64,000 nt of DNA, from NCBI GenBank assembly GCA_008921705.1, contig VFFE01009164.1, positions 2,068,176 through 2,132,175 on the forward strand. Reading direction: 5' to 3'. Positions 1-13,414 of the stretch are shown piece by piece. The notes beneath the pieces are model-generated. The model saw nothing but the letters and a program-made list of their open reading frames with translations, did not search any database and was not told where the DNA came from. The position numbers and the translations under genes were made by a program. The DNA comes from Burhinus oedicnemus (Eukaryota > Chordata > Aves > Charadriiformes > Burhinidae). Each line of letters starts with the position of its first letter. Within the stretch, counting starts at the first letter, position 1.

Positions 1-2424
1 ACAAAATAAGCAGTGCTGACTATTGACTCTGTTGGACTGGTGGAACCAACACTCCAAACTACGGAGGCAGAGCCCACAGTAACGTAGCACAGGAGAGACA
101 GCACCTCTGCTTGCTGAAACGCCTACTGCTCTTGAATGGCAAATTCTTCTCTCCTGCCTATACATACCCTTTTTCAAGTGTCTGAATGTTGGCAATACAG
201 AATGTCTCGATCTGCCAGTTAGCACATATCACCAGGCAGTACTGACTGCTTTTCAAGTCATTTGCAATTGAAATTTTGCTCATAAAAAGCCTTTACTTAC
301 CAGCCACCATGATTGCTTTCTGTTTTCTTAAAAATATTAGCAAAAACAGGCTTAAAGCAAAACAAAAACGTGCTTTGTTGCTTAGTAACCTATTACGGAA
401 ATTTTAAACTCCCTCTCAAGTTATTTTAGATTGGTTGACCATTCTCCAGAGAAAAAATTCTGGCTAACAAGTCAGTAACAAACACTATATTCCTCTACAC
501 CAAGTAAAATACATTTTCTTTATTTTTAATTGAAGAAGCAGCAACAACCACAGCATCTGCCACAACACCTTTGTAGATTCTGTGGTGTTCTCACCAGCTG
601 GAAAAATTATTGTAGGAGTCACAATATGGACAGAAAAAATGTCTAAAAGTAGCTGAAGAGTTTCAAGAACTTGCATGGGCAGACCTTTAGCATCTCTGCT
701 TCTTCATGATTTCATTTCATGTTTTAAAATCTGCTAGGACGACACAATCTCAGGCATAGAAACATTTTCATATCAAGACCACAGTCATCCTTGGATCACT
801 GCTCCTGCCAGCGGTTGTCTAGGCTGGACGAAAACCCTGTGTCCAAGGACACATTCACCACTGCCAAAGGGACACTCAGTATGGCTCTCTCCCATGAGGG
901 CTGGAAGCAGAGCTCCATACCCACGTGCCGCTGTTCACAGACACTGCACCACACCAAACCAATAGCTCTGTTAGTTCAGCAGTACTTTAGAAATGTCAGC
1001 AACACACTCCGCTGTCAGATGAAGACATCCTACATGCAGCTTAATACGTAGTTAAAACACACTGATGCCAGTCCTGGGCAGGTAACTATCCCATGGGCTT
1101 CTCATTCCCTGTCCTTTGCCTACAGCAGCACTTTCAGTGCAGGAATACTGAAAGTTTAACTGAAGTTAAAACATTTTAGTAAAATTTTAGTTTAAATTTT
1201 CTTTTTTATTTGAAACTCCCAATCTTCTTGTTTGAATACATTCTTTTCCAATTGGCAATATTTTATTAAAGATAGAGAGAACCCTCAAATCCACTTGCAT
1301 AGAAGTTTTTGTGATGCAGATCTGGTTTCTTGATTTCAGTGGCTTTTACAAGCTTCTGGTGAAATCCAAATTTCTTTTACACCAATATTCAAATTCTTTC
1401 CCATTTCCCACCTTCTCACAAATTTGCTAAGTGGCTCATTGAGTCCTGCTCTTGGGTGTACAAATTCAGTACCCTGGGGAAATACAGTGACAGTAGTTAA
1501 ACTTTCTCTTTGGCGGATTTCTCCTGTTCAAGTCTTAAGACATCCCAAAAAAATTATTTAGAAACTTACGTAAACCTGAGGCTACCACCTCAATGTATGA
1601 ATCTATACAAAAACCTGCATGGGGGAATATTGCAAATACATACTTAAACTGCAAAGTAATAGATCCTGCAGTATTTAATTTTCCCAGATTCGCATAATGC
1701 TCCTGCATACAGGCTTCACTCTCCATTCGCGTTACGGGTAATGAAGAGTAAAATAAAAATTAAAAATTTAATATAAAATTTAAAAAAAGTTTGTATCAGA
1801 CCTGGGGAAGAACATTATTATTTACATCAAATGAAAAGTGTCCTTTTTAAAAATGCATAAGTTATTAAGTCACTACCAACTAACTACAGAGTAAATAACT
1901 TAATTACATATTTACTGGCTAGTCTGAATGATCTCTACATTCGTCTTTCAAATGAATTTAAGTAAATGCTTGTACTCAGTTATTTAATCTTTTTTTCTCA
2001 AAAGTAAATTAAAAAAAAGTCCATAAAAGCCTACAGAGAGATCTGCTGTTTTCTGAATAATGCATTCAAAATAATTTCAGACTCAAAGAAGAATTATAAA
2101 GCACAAGACAGAGCTTGTGGACTTCTACGCATGAAAGGCATCTGTCAGGATGGAGAAAGAGAAAATTAAATCTAGCAGTATAGTACCATTAAATACTACA
2201 ATGATAACTGCTTTTGGTTTGAAACACAGGATGTGGTATCAGGGAAAAAAGACTCAGGTAAAATTTTTCAATGCCCACTAAAAAGTAAATAGGATTTTTC
2301 TTTTCAGTAAACAGAGAAACGTTTCATCTTTCCCTTGAACGTACCTGAGTCCTTTCTGTGTTTATTTGTTTCTAATTCCACTGGTAACATTTGTATCAAG
2401 TTTTCCTTGTGTGATGGCATACTA
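1..2424. other. A+T-rich single-copy DNA, no gene seen
   Basis: I read both strands and found only short, stop-bounded reading frames (at most 86 codons), with no recognisable domain, no convincing splice pattern and no repeat family I know. Short A and T runs are common. Nothing beyond ordinary avian intronic or intergenic DNA can be supported. Confidence 0.6.
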
Positions 2425-2790
2425 AAGAAAAACTCAAAAAAAAAAAATTAAAAGGACAAAAACAAAGAGAAAAAAATCAATGAAAGAACACAATGTTAAG
2501 AAGCAGTAATGTTTAAGAGAGAATCAAAGGAGAGGAGAGCAGCTAAAAAGACTGAAAAAAGATAAAGGGCAAAGGATTTAAAAATTAAACAGAAGGAAAA
2601 AGATTAAAGAAAGAATGGCAAAAGGCAATGCAAAAGGATTTAAGAAGCCAGTATAAAGAAAAGACATTCAGTTATGAAAGAGGAATAGCAACTACTAGAG
2701 GAAAAATACTTGAATATAATGAATCAAAAAATGGAACAAAAAAGTTAGAAATTAATTAAAAGCAGACAGAAAGTTAGAAAACTTTCTTTT
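2425..2790 (+). repeat. Purine-rich, A-rich low-complexity tract
   Basis: For about 365 bases the plus strand is dominated by A and G, with repeated words such as AAAGA, GAAAAA and AAAGGA, and very few C or T runs. The tract opens with an A12 run near 2438. The asymmetry fades into mixed sequence near 2790. It carries no open frame. It is a low-complexity polypurine tract, possibly a degenerate expansion of A-rich sequence; no transposon structure is visible. Confidence 0.6.
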
Positions 2791-3599
2791 TCTCCATGAA
2801 ATACAGGAAATAAATACACAAGATCCAGTGAAATTTTAAAAGCCTGCTTCTATTATATACAACATCATTCCGCAATTTTCCTGGTTTAGTCATTTTAATG
2901 ATATGAAAATAAAATACAAAGCAATGCAATGCCAATTATTTCCTGTGCAGCTATTTATACGCAGTATGTGCAAAGTTGAGAATAAAATGCATCACTATCT
3001 AAAATATCAAATCCCTTTACTTTTATTAATACTAGTCCTAAAATTCAAGGAATTTGTCTGTCTACTTTATATAAGGTTTCAACTTCATTATAAAGATCAT
3101 TATCATTAAGAGTTTCTACAGGGTTAATAAAGCTTACAGCTGCTTATTTTACAGTCAGAAGTACTGTATGGCGAGCAGTTAAACTCAAAATTATAGCAAC
3201 CAACAGACCGACTGGACTTTGTAAAAGTTATAATTAAATTACCACTAATGATAACATCCCTTTAAAAACTTCTAATAAATGCGTTCTCGCTATAGTGGAA
3301 ACGCTTTTTTTCCCAGCAAAGACAGACAGCATAGAGAAAAGTTGAAAGAAAGATAACACATGCAGAAGATAGGAAGCACAGACAGTTCAAGGGCAGTGTT
3401 GTCTTTTGAACATTATAGATTATATATACATTGTGGGGTTTTTTTAATTTATATTATATAACTTAGGGAATTGTTAGCTGTTCATGTCAATATTTACTCC
3501 ACATACCCTGATTTTCTCTCCAAGCCAGTAAGTTTCATCACATACGCAGCCTGCATTTAAACGTACTAGTTTTTTTCCATCTCTCTTTTTAATTTCATT
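2791..3599. other. A+T-rich DNA, nothing identified
   Basis: There are short AT-rich words, including a TATATA-like stretch near 3420-3460, and only very short reading frames. No repeat family or gene was recognised. Confidence 0.5.
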
Positions 3600-3935
3600 A
3601 ACTATCTCCCTGCTCCCTGGTTTTATTAGAAAAAAGTAAAGAGATTTTCAAATTTCACCTCTCTATACTGTTCACTATTTTATATACCACTTACCATCTC
3701 ACCTCTTTTTTCTCTCGTCTCAATACTAATCTTTTTAATCTCTATTCGCATGAAATCATTTTCATGCCTCAAATCATTTTCAGTGGCCTTTTCTGGACTT
3801 TTTCTGTTCCTGAAATATTTTTCCAAGATGAAGTGACCAGACTACACAGACTACTCAAACTGAAGGCATAACAGTGTTTTATTTAAATGCACTCTAATGC
3901 TTGTGGGAATATTCTCCAGACCCCTCGCAATACCA
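3600..3935 (-). mobile_element. Ancient CR1 LINE fragment (ORF2 3' portion)
   Basis: Read on the plus strand, this stretch follows the reverse complement of an old amniote CR1 family (the type common in turtles). Ordered matches include the CTCTATACTGTTCA word near 3660, a TATATACC word near 3682, the TTTTCTGGACTTTTTCTGTT stretch near 3790 and AGATGAAGTGACCAGAC near 3827. The last of these corresponds to the family's 'dropped in the background, acts on most copies' segment that precedes the 3' end. The copy is highly diverged, lacks its 5' part and has no usable reading frame. The boundaries are by eye and may be off by tens of bases. Confidence 0.65.
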
Positions 3936-4573
3936 CTTTTTTTTTTCCTTTTTGGACATGACAATATATATTGAACAAACATTTTATGTGAACAGAACAA
4001 AATAACACCTATATGTCATTACTCGGTAGAGAAATTTAAAATGCTTAATGAGAAGAAGTAGTCCAAGTTCCCTCTCAGCATGCGCTGCCATTTTGCACCA
4101 CCCACAGTTAATTGCCTACTGTGCTGAAAACTGATCATTAATGCAACTTTTTGTTTATGCATTCCATAGCACTCTGTAAACCAGGCAGGTAACATAAATT
4201 CTTCCCCTAATTATAAAAATTCCTTTTCAAATCTGAAGGATATAAGATCAACCAGTTCTCCTTATTTTACTGAAATGTCACGTAGTCTGAAAGACTGGAG
4301 GAGGACAGTAATGATTTACAGATAACACACTGGATTTCCTCAGTCATGTCTTTTCAAGCTTCTTAATCTGTAAGAATTAACTACATTTTAAATAAATTTA
4401 CTATTAACGTAAGGCTTGAATTCATTTATTCAGTGCAGTAATTTCCACTGTTTTCCTCATTTCTCTATCTCATCACTTCAATATTTATTTTGAAGTTGTT
4501 GTACACGTTACCGTGGTCAGTTTTGTCCACTGTTACAAAAATGAGGACAAAAAACCTAATCCACATTATCAAT
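3936..4573. other. A+T-rich DNA, nothing identified
   Basis: No gene, structural RNA or repeat was recognised in this stretch; a T-rich run lies near 3939-3950. Confidence 0.5.
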
Positions 4574-4640
4574 TAAAAAAACAAAAACAAAAACAAAAAA
4601 CAAAAAACAACCAAACAAAACACCATCAACCACAACAAAA
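4574..4640 (+). repeat. (CAAAA)n-like simple repeat
   Basis: There are repeated CAAAA and CAAAAA units in an almost pure A/C tract on the plus strand. It resembles the degenerate A-rich tail of an old retroposed sequence, but no body of a retroposon was recognised upstream. An 86-codon frame running through it is a by-product of the tract. Confidence 0.7.
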
Positions 4641-7600
4641 AAACTTCCAGCTGAAATCCACACCTACTAACATCTGTGCCACCAGAGATTCCTCTGAATA
4701 TTTTTTGTTCCAAAACTTAAATCTCTACCTACCTTCCCTTAAGACAGAAGACTTGCAAAGCAGGACACTCTAGACAGGTAACAGCGCATCCTTCCATTTG
4801 ATGGGTAACTTTTCCATAAACGGTAACTTTGAGCTTAAAACTTCAGCCCTGATAGAAGGAAGTGCTGTAAAATGTGAAATTTAATCACATGACCCCATCA
4901 GAAAACACAGCTGTCCCATGCAGTGCAATCAGTAGTCCTGTGTGGAACACTGTTTGTACACATACAGCTGATCATACGGTAACTCCGAGTTGCAATGTGC
5001 TGGGAGATTTTTTTGCAAGCCTAAGGAACAGGTGTGTTTCACTTCAGGTGACTGGGGAGATTAATTCAACTATGGCACATGAATAACTTCATCAGCTATA
5101 CAGAAATTAATTCTTCATTCCTCACTCAGCTAGTCTCACATGTTCCTTTACTCAGTCCCCAAAATAATACAAAGCCCAGGAAGAGAGGTACTTACAGTAA
5201 AACAGTGTGTGATGCGTATTCCTGACAGGATTCTTTCTGAAGAATTGACTCTAATTTTAAGATCAGTGTAACTTCATAGAACATACTTAGGGTGGATTGC
5301 CCTGGATCAAAGAGCTGGCACTCAAGGTCAGTGGAATAAGCAAAAAGTTTTCTAGGAACTTAGTCCAGCATTCTCTTGTCAACTAATACAGCAAATAAAC
5401 TAAATAAAGCGCTGATACGCATGCAAGAACATTCACTGGATTACACATACTAGGACTGTGCATACTTAAAATCGATACAGGATTGGAAATTCATTTTCCA
5501 TATACATTTGGCTAGGGTACTGGTATGAGCATGTTTTATCTTACCAAATATCTTTTCAATTATGGCTATACATCATTCTGGTTTTAAATTTCTGAAGTTT
5601 TCTTGATGTATATGTTTTCTATATATATGAATCCAAAATTATCTATTGCAAAACGTTGCAATAACACAAATGCCACCAGACTCTCAGGAACAAATGGGTC
5701 ACACAGAAGTTTGTTTCTCACATTTCTGCACTTCTTCTCCTAACAATGTACAAATTAAATAGACAGCATCTACTGAAGGACATTACAGAACTTTTTACAT
5801 TCATTAGAAGTCATGGAAGACACATCAAAGAGATGCAAAACACACCAAAATGCTGGAAAATGCTCCAGAACAGTGTCAAATTTCACAAAACAGGGCAAAA
5901 TTTAGAGAAGGTACCTAAGATAAGTACAAATAGAAGCATGTGGTCCAGAGCCTGATTTTTAAAGCACCCTAATTGCAGCTGAGAGAAAGGAAAGCAGCAA
6001 AAGCTCTGTGATAGCTGTGTAAGAAGAAAACTCGGGCTAGTTGTACCCTGAGTAATGATGAGTTCAGAGGTAAAGGGAAGAAGAGAAACAAGAGAGTAAC
6101 TGCAGCAGCAGGTACAGCCCGGGACAGTTTCTGTGATCGCAGGCTGTGCACGGAAGGGACTGGGGAGGAATGAGACGTTGAGAGAAGATGTGAGAAAGTG
6201 GAAACACGAGACTAGAAAGCAAGCAAATATGCAGAGTGGGACAGCTGCAGGGTTCAAAGGTACTGCACAAAACTCCTGTCAGTGGCAATGGGACTATCTT
6301 TAGCAAGCCCAGGCAGAGAGCAATACTTTTTTTTCACATTCCACATTTCTAAGGTTTTCTCTACCTAAGCTACGAAAGCAAAACAAATTTATTTTCTAAA
6401 TGGAAAGCTTGCATCCTATAGAAGCTAATGCAAATCACCAGAAGGAAGCCAGACAAATGAGAAACTCCAGCCCAGAGAAAGAGAGCAGAGTACTGCTCGA
6501 GTTTCCAGTTGGGAGCCAGATAAAAGTAGGAGAAGGATGAAAGAGAAGAGAACTTAGAACAGCATGTTTCTCAGGCACAGCAAACAAGAAATGAGGAGGA
6601 GCCAAGAAGAACAAGCAAGCAGTGAGGAGCTGAAGACAACGTAGAAATGTCTACGGAAAACAAAGGGCAGTTAACAAAATTATCTGAAGAGACAACATAT
6701 AATGCAGATTATTATTATTATTTATCTATTTGTTTACCCCAGGAGAAAAGCACAGCAGTAGACAGGCTGGTAAAAGGAACTGATATTTGCATAAGAAAAA
6801 GAAATCAGTGCTTGCACAAGGGCTCCCTTATTGTCCTACCTTCTTATCCCAAGTTCCAGTAATATTTACATTACGCGACCTCAAATAGCTATACAAGGCA
6901 AAATCCTGCTCATAACATTCATTCAAGAAGTCCTGCTCAGATTCTGGTTTCATGAAATGTCCTACCTGACTGTGCAGAATTTGACTGTAAACGCCTGTGG
7001 CAGCTACGCTTCCTCGCTTCAAAACACACTTCGTTAAGGACTTCCCACTTGATGAGTTTGAGTTCAGAAGATGGAATATTGATAAACTCCTTTCTTTTTG
7101 AAATCATTCCTATTTTATTGGTTTTGATTATGTGATACTGAGAGATACTCGTATAAGCATACTTTTGAAGAAGTAAAGACTAAGGGTTTTCTTAGTAATG
7201 AAATATAAACCACTTCCCTATTTAGAGATGACCAACTGCTTCACTTTTCTTCTGTAAATATAATGACTACTTTTGACTGTGTAAAGTACCTCTTATTTAG
7301 AAGAACGATATAAAGTCATTCTTAGGCTAGTGATTTCAGCCCACTTCTTGATTTCACAAAACCAAGTATTTTGCTTCTGCAGAGCTGAGGACAGACTATT
7401 GGGCTTCATATAGTTATTTCCATATGGTGACAGTGCCCTACAGTGCTCTTAAGATCTCAGCTGGCTGGAATCAGGGCTTCTGCTCCAGGCAGTTGGTACT
7501 CTAGGACCTAGACCTTTGGCATCCAACCACACTTCACGAGGCAGATGGAGGCTACATCCCATGGTATAGCAGTTTGAGCGTCTACCTCAAAATTGCACTG

Positions 7601-10600
7601 GTCACCTCTGTTTATGAATCCAACAATCTACAGATTACAGTGACGTTAACACGATCAAGTCCTTTCTGCTTTTCTGTTATTTCAACTTCAGTACGAGATT
7701 ATTCTTCATTCTTTAAATTCAGTAAGAGCTACGCTTGGCATTAAAACAAAACCACCTATATCAAGAAAATATGCGCAATCTCACACAATCAAAAAAATTT
7801 TACTGTCATATTGTAGGAAAGAATCAGAAGTTTTCAGCATAGTAATTTTACCCCAAACTTGCCTGATTTTCAATAAAATCTATTATTACATAGCAAACAT
7901 TATATATTAATCATAGAAGAAAATCACTAAATCAACAACTGTAATACTTCCATCCAAAGAGAGAGGGCAGTATATACAGAAATGTCATAACAACTATTTT
8001 AATTTTACTCAATGACCTAATTTACAATTACTTAACTGATTTATAGTATCAACTGGTTTTATTTCTTAGTGCTCTTCTTTCTTTTCTACATGTGTTTTAT
8101 ACCACTTCTTGATAAAAAATGACATGAAACCATTCCAGCAAGTATTACCTGTGATAGCTATCATGGCACAATACCATACAAGTGACAGCAGCAAATACAA
8201 GCTATGCCTTCATTTCTTAAAGCTAAAGTGAGTATTTAAAGTTTTATTTAATCATTAAAAAACTAATTAAAGTGGCACTGATTAAGTGACTTCGAAGAGC
8301 TATGCAGTTTCAGGTGAGGCACACTGGTGGGAGGGCGTCAAGCCTCAGGAGCATCAGGTGGTGGCATGGGTTCAGCTCAAGGCACTGCATTTTGTAGGGA
8401 GGGAGGTGAGAGAAATTTCACTAATACAAACCAAGCAGCTAGCACAGATGATGGGGAAAAAAACCCTATCTATGCTCCAGAGTAAGGCTTCCTAGCATCA
8501 AACTTTTTGTGCCTGTACATCACTGAAAATGGAAAGACTGGAGTCTTGGAGCTGTGCAACAACCCACAACCAGAACAAATAAAGATAATCACCTAGCAAT
8601 AGAAAAAAGATTTTTCTCTCTCAGAAATACATGGAATATTTCACCAAAAATCCTATTAGGGTACATAGCGTAAAAATATTCACATCATCTCCTGTTCGAT
8701 AAGCAGAAGCTTTAGACAGACACACAGCGACAGTCAACACATTCATGGAGAGTGACGGAGCTGCAAGTGTGATATAGGAGCTGGCAAGTTTTCCAGGCTT
8801 GGCACACCAGATGAGAGGGTTTACCTTTTTGACCAGGGCTCTCCTACAGTGAAGCAACACAGACTATCTTGTACAATTTGGCTAATGCAATAAGCTGACA
8901 AATAACTACAGGATTCCAACATGTAAAGGGATTTCCCTTTGCTGTTATCTACTTTCACCATTCCTATGTGTTTGAACGATGTCACTCCTCGTTTTTTGTT
9001 ACCTTACTTTGCATATTAATCTCTACATTATTAAATATCAACAAGAAAGAACCAGAAGCAATGAAATTTGACATAAAATCGTTTAACTGACACTAAGGTG
9101 TGCCACATTTGTATATGGCTTATTTCTGAATAACTTTTCATACAGGTGAAATTCAAAAAGAGAGAGCTGAGAGTATACACCCAAATGGTCTGGGCATTAC
9201 TCTGATGCTTTTTTTCCTTGAAAATTCAAATGATCCCTGCAGGCAACCGACAACTGCTAGATCTGTGGAATGTGCTCTTTGAACTGTACAAAAGCCTTCA
9301 GCCTTTCGTGCATTGCTGCAAACAAAAACTGCCAAGTGTAATTATTTCTCAAATCTAATGTTATGGAAGTGTTGCACCATTTTTTTCACAGCTCTGAGAA
9401 CAGCTGTAGAAAAATCAAATTTACAGGAGGATTTCCCTGCAAAAGTTATATACTGCATTTATCACCTTCTGTAAACAACCGATACAAATGAACACCAGTC
9501 AAAATTCAGAGCACCACTCTTTCTTTGGTGCTCTTACAACTATATTTCTATGGAAAGAATCCAAGGAGTAAGCGGAAAGAGTCCTCCCAAGAATGACTTT
9601 TCATCCTTTAGCCTTTTTAAAAGGAAAAAACCACCAATCAAAAGCACCAAACATCGCTGAGAGAACAACGGCAGCTTGAAAATGAATAGTTCCCTTCCCA
9701 CTTTTTTTCTTAACCTACACTTCTAGCGTTCCTACAAACATCCACATCCTAAAAGGTAACTTGGTAGATGTATTACAAAATACAGGCACAGCAGTCTAGA
9801 TGATCTTGTATGCCTTTGTATTTCTAATGAGAACTGCCTTGGTTTTGAACACAGATGTATTCAACTTGCTGAACTGAAAGCATTCAAACTTTCCTCATTG
9901 AACACAGACATACTCAGTAATAGGACTTTTATTACTGACTTCAGCTATATCTGAGATTTTTAAGCTAAAGACGACATTGAGGTGAAACTAACTACCCTTA
10001 AAAAAAGTTTCCACATCTGAAATAAACGTTACCCAACCATGAAGACGCCCAAATTCAAAACAGTCATTTTTGTTTGGATTGCAGAAGTGCCTTGCTTTAG
10101 AGAGCAAGCTATTTAGTTCCAGTGTAAACTTCATTACAATTCAGACATGAGGTGGAGCACTATCTACATGCCAACTAATTCCCAAAGCAGACCTAAGCTC
10201 CTAGGTCTTGTCCAGGATCCCTCGCCCACACCCACACGTTAAGTTAGCCACAATATCCTGTTTCAAAACAGGAGGAGAAGGGACCTGCAAACAGCCCTAT
10301 CCAGGGAGACCAAGCTCTGCATTCTGGACTCTCCTCCTCAGCCTGCGCAGACTCAGTCATAGCCCATGAAAGCCTCTGAAGATCCAAACTGTGAAATAGT
10401 CCAGATGCACGTACCCTCCAATTGCAATCCTTAACCAAATGAAGGTGAGCCACTGCATGGCAAAAAAAAAAGAACAACAAATGAAATACAGGATCCAGAA
10501 GGAGATCAAAGGAAAAGGACCCTGACTCTTCAGCTTGATCATGTGGACAGGATGGACCAGATGAAGGCATTTAATGGGCTTACAGTTCCTTCAGCCTCAG

Positions 10601-11563
10601 CGAGGGCCAAGAATTAGAATAAAACCCTGTGTCTAGCGTCTCCAGTTGGTTGCGGCATCTGCAGGGAAACCTTCTCAGTCAGCAGAAGCAATTAAATTTT
10701 TGTCAAGTACATCAGGAGGATAAATACCTGAATCACCTTTCTTGTACCACATCTTTACTTCAGCCATAGTGAAGCCGCACAGGCAAAAAGACACTCTGAA
10801 TTATGTCCTCTGGCACAAAGAACAACAGAATTTGGACCAGAATAAGGCAAAGCACGTCCAAGCTGCTAAGGGGCTACGCAAAGCAAATGAAATTAAAGCC
10901 AGTGCCCCAAAGAGATGTTCCTACAAGACAGCTGGGAACAAAGCCGTTTAATTCATGCATTAAGAAAAAAGTAAAAAGGTTATGCTGCAATGGCACCAAG
11001 GAAGATCAAATTCTTAAGCTTTTCAAATGTATTTTGTGCCACCGCTCAAAGCAAAGCAGCACAGAGCATCACATTGTACTGCTACTCCAGTTTTTCAACA
11101 GCACCCTATTGTCATATTTTCGGCAAACATCTGCATTCGGAATGACAAGAGGACTATCTTGCACAGAGGCAAGACGTGGTCAAGGCACAGGTCACTGACA
11201 GCTCCCCTCTCGCTGAGCTCCTGCAGGTGACAGGACACATTTGCTTTTCAGCTGCAGCAAGATACAGCTCCTCAGCGGCATCTTGCAGCAGGGCGAGATG
11301 AACGTGCTGTAAGCCACTGACTCACCACGGAAGCTGGTCAGTGGTGCACTGTGTCACATGCTGTCACTGAGTTTCTACAGATGCTATAAAAGGGGTGCCC
11401 GAAACTGCGACACTTTACTTTCATTTTAGAACTCTAGGAGAGACAAAGAGAACTGCTTCGGGACAGGCAACACCCCACTGAACACCTTGCCATCCCTTGG
11501 AGGCTATTTGCTTGTTTACTTCAAACATGGACATCTGCTATTTTAAAAATAGAACCTATCTTC
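4641..11563. other. Long single-copy stretch without a recognised gene
   Basis: This is mixed A+T-rich DNA. Between about 5960 and 6660 the plus strand is markedly purine-rich, which produces several overlapping minus-strand frames of 60-124 codons that are rich in Leu, Ser and Phe. These are composition artefacts. From about 10,240 to 11,400 the sequence is somewhat richer in G+C, with frames up to 131 codons that have no recognisable domain. No transposon family was recognised. A TATAAAAG word sits at 11,385-11,392, with no other promoter evidence. Confidence 0.5.
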
Positions 11564-11579
11564 TTTTTTTTTTTTTTTT
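11564..11579. repeat. T16 homopolymer
   Basis: A run of sixteen T follows ...CTATCTTC. On the minus strand it would be an A16 run, but no recognisable retrocopy precedes it on that strand. Confidence 0.9.
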
Positions 11580-12764
11580 AAACTGTCTTTGTGGTAAGTG
11601 AATCTTGGTCAAGCTTCAGTGTTAACATGGCTTACACAAACACCAAAGCGCAGACCACAGAACTGCCAGTGATGAACATAATGACTTTAAGAAGGATGTG
11701 GTCTCCAAGTTCATGGTAAATCAAGCCAATGCAAGCAAAACTTGTAATGGAGAAACTGCCATGAATTTGAATTACAGAGTGCAGTGGCACTGTTCCTCCT
11801 TGTTGATCTTTTCAGCAGGACAGCAAAAAGCAAAATAGTAAGTATGTTCATGGGTTTTTAAAAGCATTCCATGTAAAAAGCAACAAAATGTAAAGTACGT
11901 TCATAACATCATGAGTGAGAAGACTGCACTCTGGGAGCACAAGAGCTAGGTAGTTGCTGTTGCAAAAGAGACATAGTTGTTCATTTTAAAAAGTTACAAA
12001 ATAAGCTGAAAAATGCAAAAAATTGGCATCAAAGCAGACACAAACACTACAAAATAAACAAAACTACACTCTATTTTTTGATCAGTTTCTAACATCTGTA
12101 AAAAAAAAAAATATCATTAGTTTACCTTTGATATTGTTAAGCTTTTTTCAAGTAAATTAAGTGGAACATCTCTTAGTCTTACTACTCTTTTACCAATAAG
12201 GTGAGCAAATGTCAGGATTTACAAAAGCAAAATCAGTAGAAAGGTTTGTTGAGAATAATCTTAAAATAGGCATGGTAAATTCAATTGTTATGAAGAAAAG
12301 CACTTTACTAGTGATTTGTGTAAGAGTAGTGATGCCTCATTTTCAAGATATAACAGGCTTGTTTCTAGATTTCTTTAACATATTACCGCTGTGGCCACGG
12401 TGGACACCCATATGCCACAAAGGTAAAGAAGTGTTTACACCTAAAGATGCTTCCATACATTGTTTATGTGGGAAGTGTAAGAAAGGCATGTGGAAAGCAA
12501 ACACAGGATAACCTGCTCCACATGAAGGTTTCCCCAAACTTACTAGAAATTTGCCTAATAGCAGTCATTCCTCTCTTGACGCAAAAAATTCAAACCTGTG
12601 GATCCACGTGGAAGCATTAGTGTAATGCTGGCTGTCTTCTGCACTTCCTAAAACATGACTGATTAAAAGAAATCTGACAAAAAAATCTGCTCTTGGGCAG
12701 ACGGTTTTACTGCCAAACTTTAGCCTAAGGCACATTTCAAAGCCCAACTGTTAATCCTTTGGGG
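11580..12764. other. A+T-rich DNA left of the assembly gap
   Basis: It holds a 100-codon plus-strand frame at 12,209-12,511. The frame has no recognised domain and no start context that sets it apart from chance. Nothing else was identified before the N run. Confidence 0.5.
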
Positions 12765-13414
12765 NNNNNNNNNNNNNNNNNNNNNNNNNNNNNNNNNNNN
12801 NNNNNNNNNNNNNNNNNNNNNNNNNNNNNNNNNNNNNNNNNNNNNNNNNNNNNNNNNNNNNNNNNNNNNNNNNNNNNNNNNNNNNNNNNNNNNNNNNNNN
12901 NNNNNNNNNNNNNNNNNNNNNNNNNNNNNNNNNNNNNNNNNNNNNNNNNNNNNNNNNNNNNNNNNNNNNNNNNNNNNNNNNNNNNNNNNNNNNNNNNNNN
13001 NNNNNNNNNNNNNNNNNNNNNNNNNNNNNNNNNNNNNNNNNNNNNNNNNNNNNNNNNNNNNNNNNNNNNNNNNNNNNNNNNNNNNNNNNNNNNNNNNNNN
13101 NNNNNNNNNNNNNNNNNNNNNNNNNNNNNNNNNNNNNNNNNNNNNNNNNNNNNNNNNNNNNNNNNNNNNNNNNNNNNNNNNNNNNNNNNNNNNNNNNNNN
13201 NNNNNNNNNNNNNNNNNNNNNNNNNNNNNNNNNNNNNNNNNNNNNNNNNNNNNNNNNNNNNNNNNNNNNNNNNNNNNNNNNNNNNNNNNNNNNNNNNNNN
13301 NNNNNNNNNNNNNNNNNNNNNNNNNNNNNNNNNNNNNNNNNNNNNNNNNNNNNNNNNNNNNNNNNNNNNNNNNNNNNNNNNNNNNNNNNNNNNNNNNNNN
13401 NNNNNNNNNNNNNN
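12765..13414. other. Assembly gap, 650 N
   Basis: There is a continuous run of N between GGGG on the left and GTGAAGGG on the right. The content is unknown and the length may be an estimate. The 219- and 229-codon frames that cross it are artefacts of untranslatable N. Confidence 0.99.

Noticed and set aside
5883..6306. Overlapping minus-strand frames of up to 124 codons
   Set aside because: The plus strand is purine-rich here, so the minus strand has few stops and gives Leu/Ser/Phe-rich frames by composition.
12209..12511. 100-codon frame with two Cys pairs (CLCGKCKKG)
   Set aside because: The Cys spacing hinted at a zinc-binding site, but there is no second half of a finger, no family resemblance and no exon signals.
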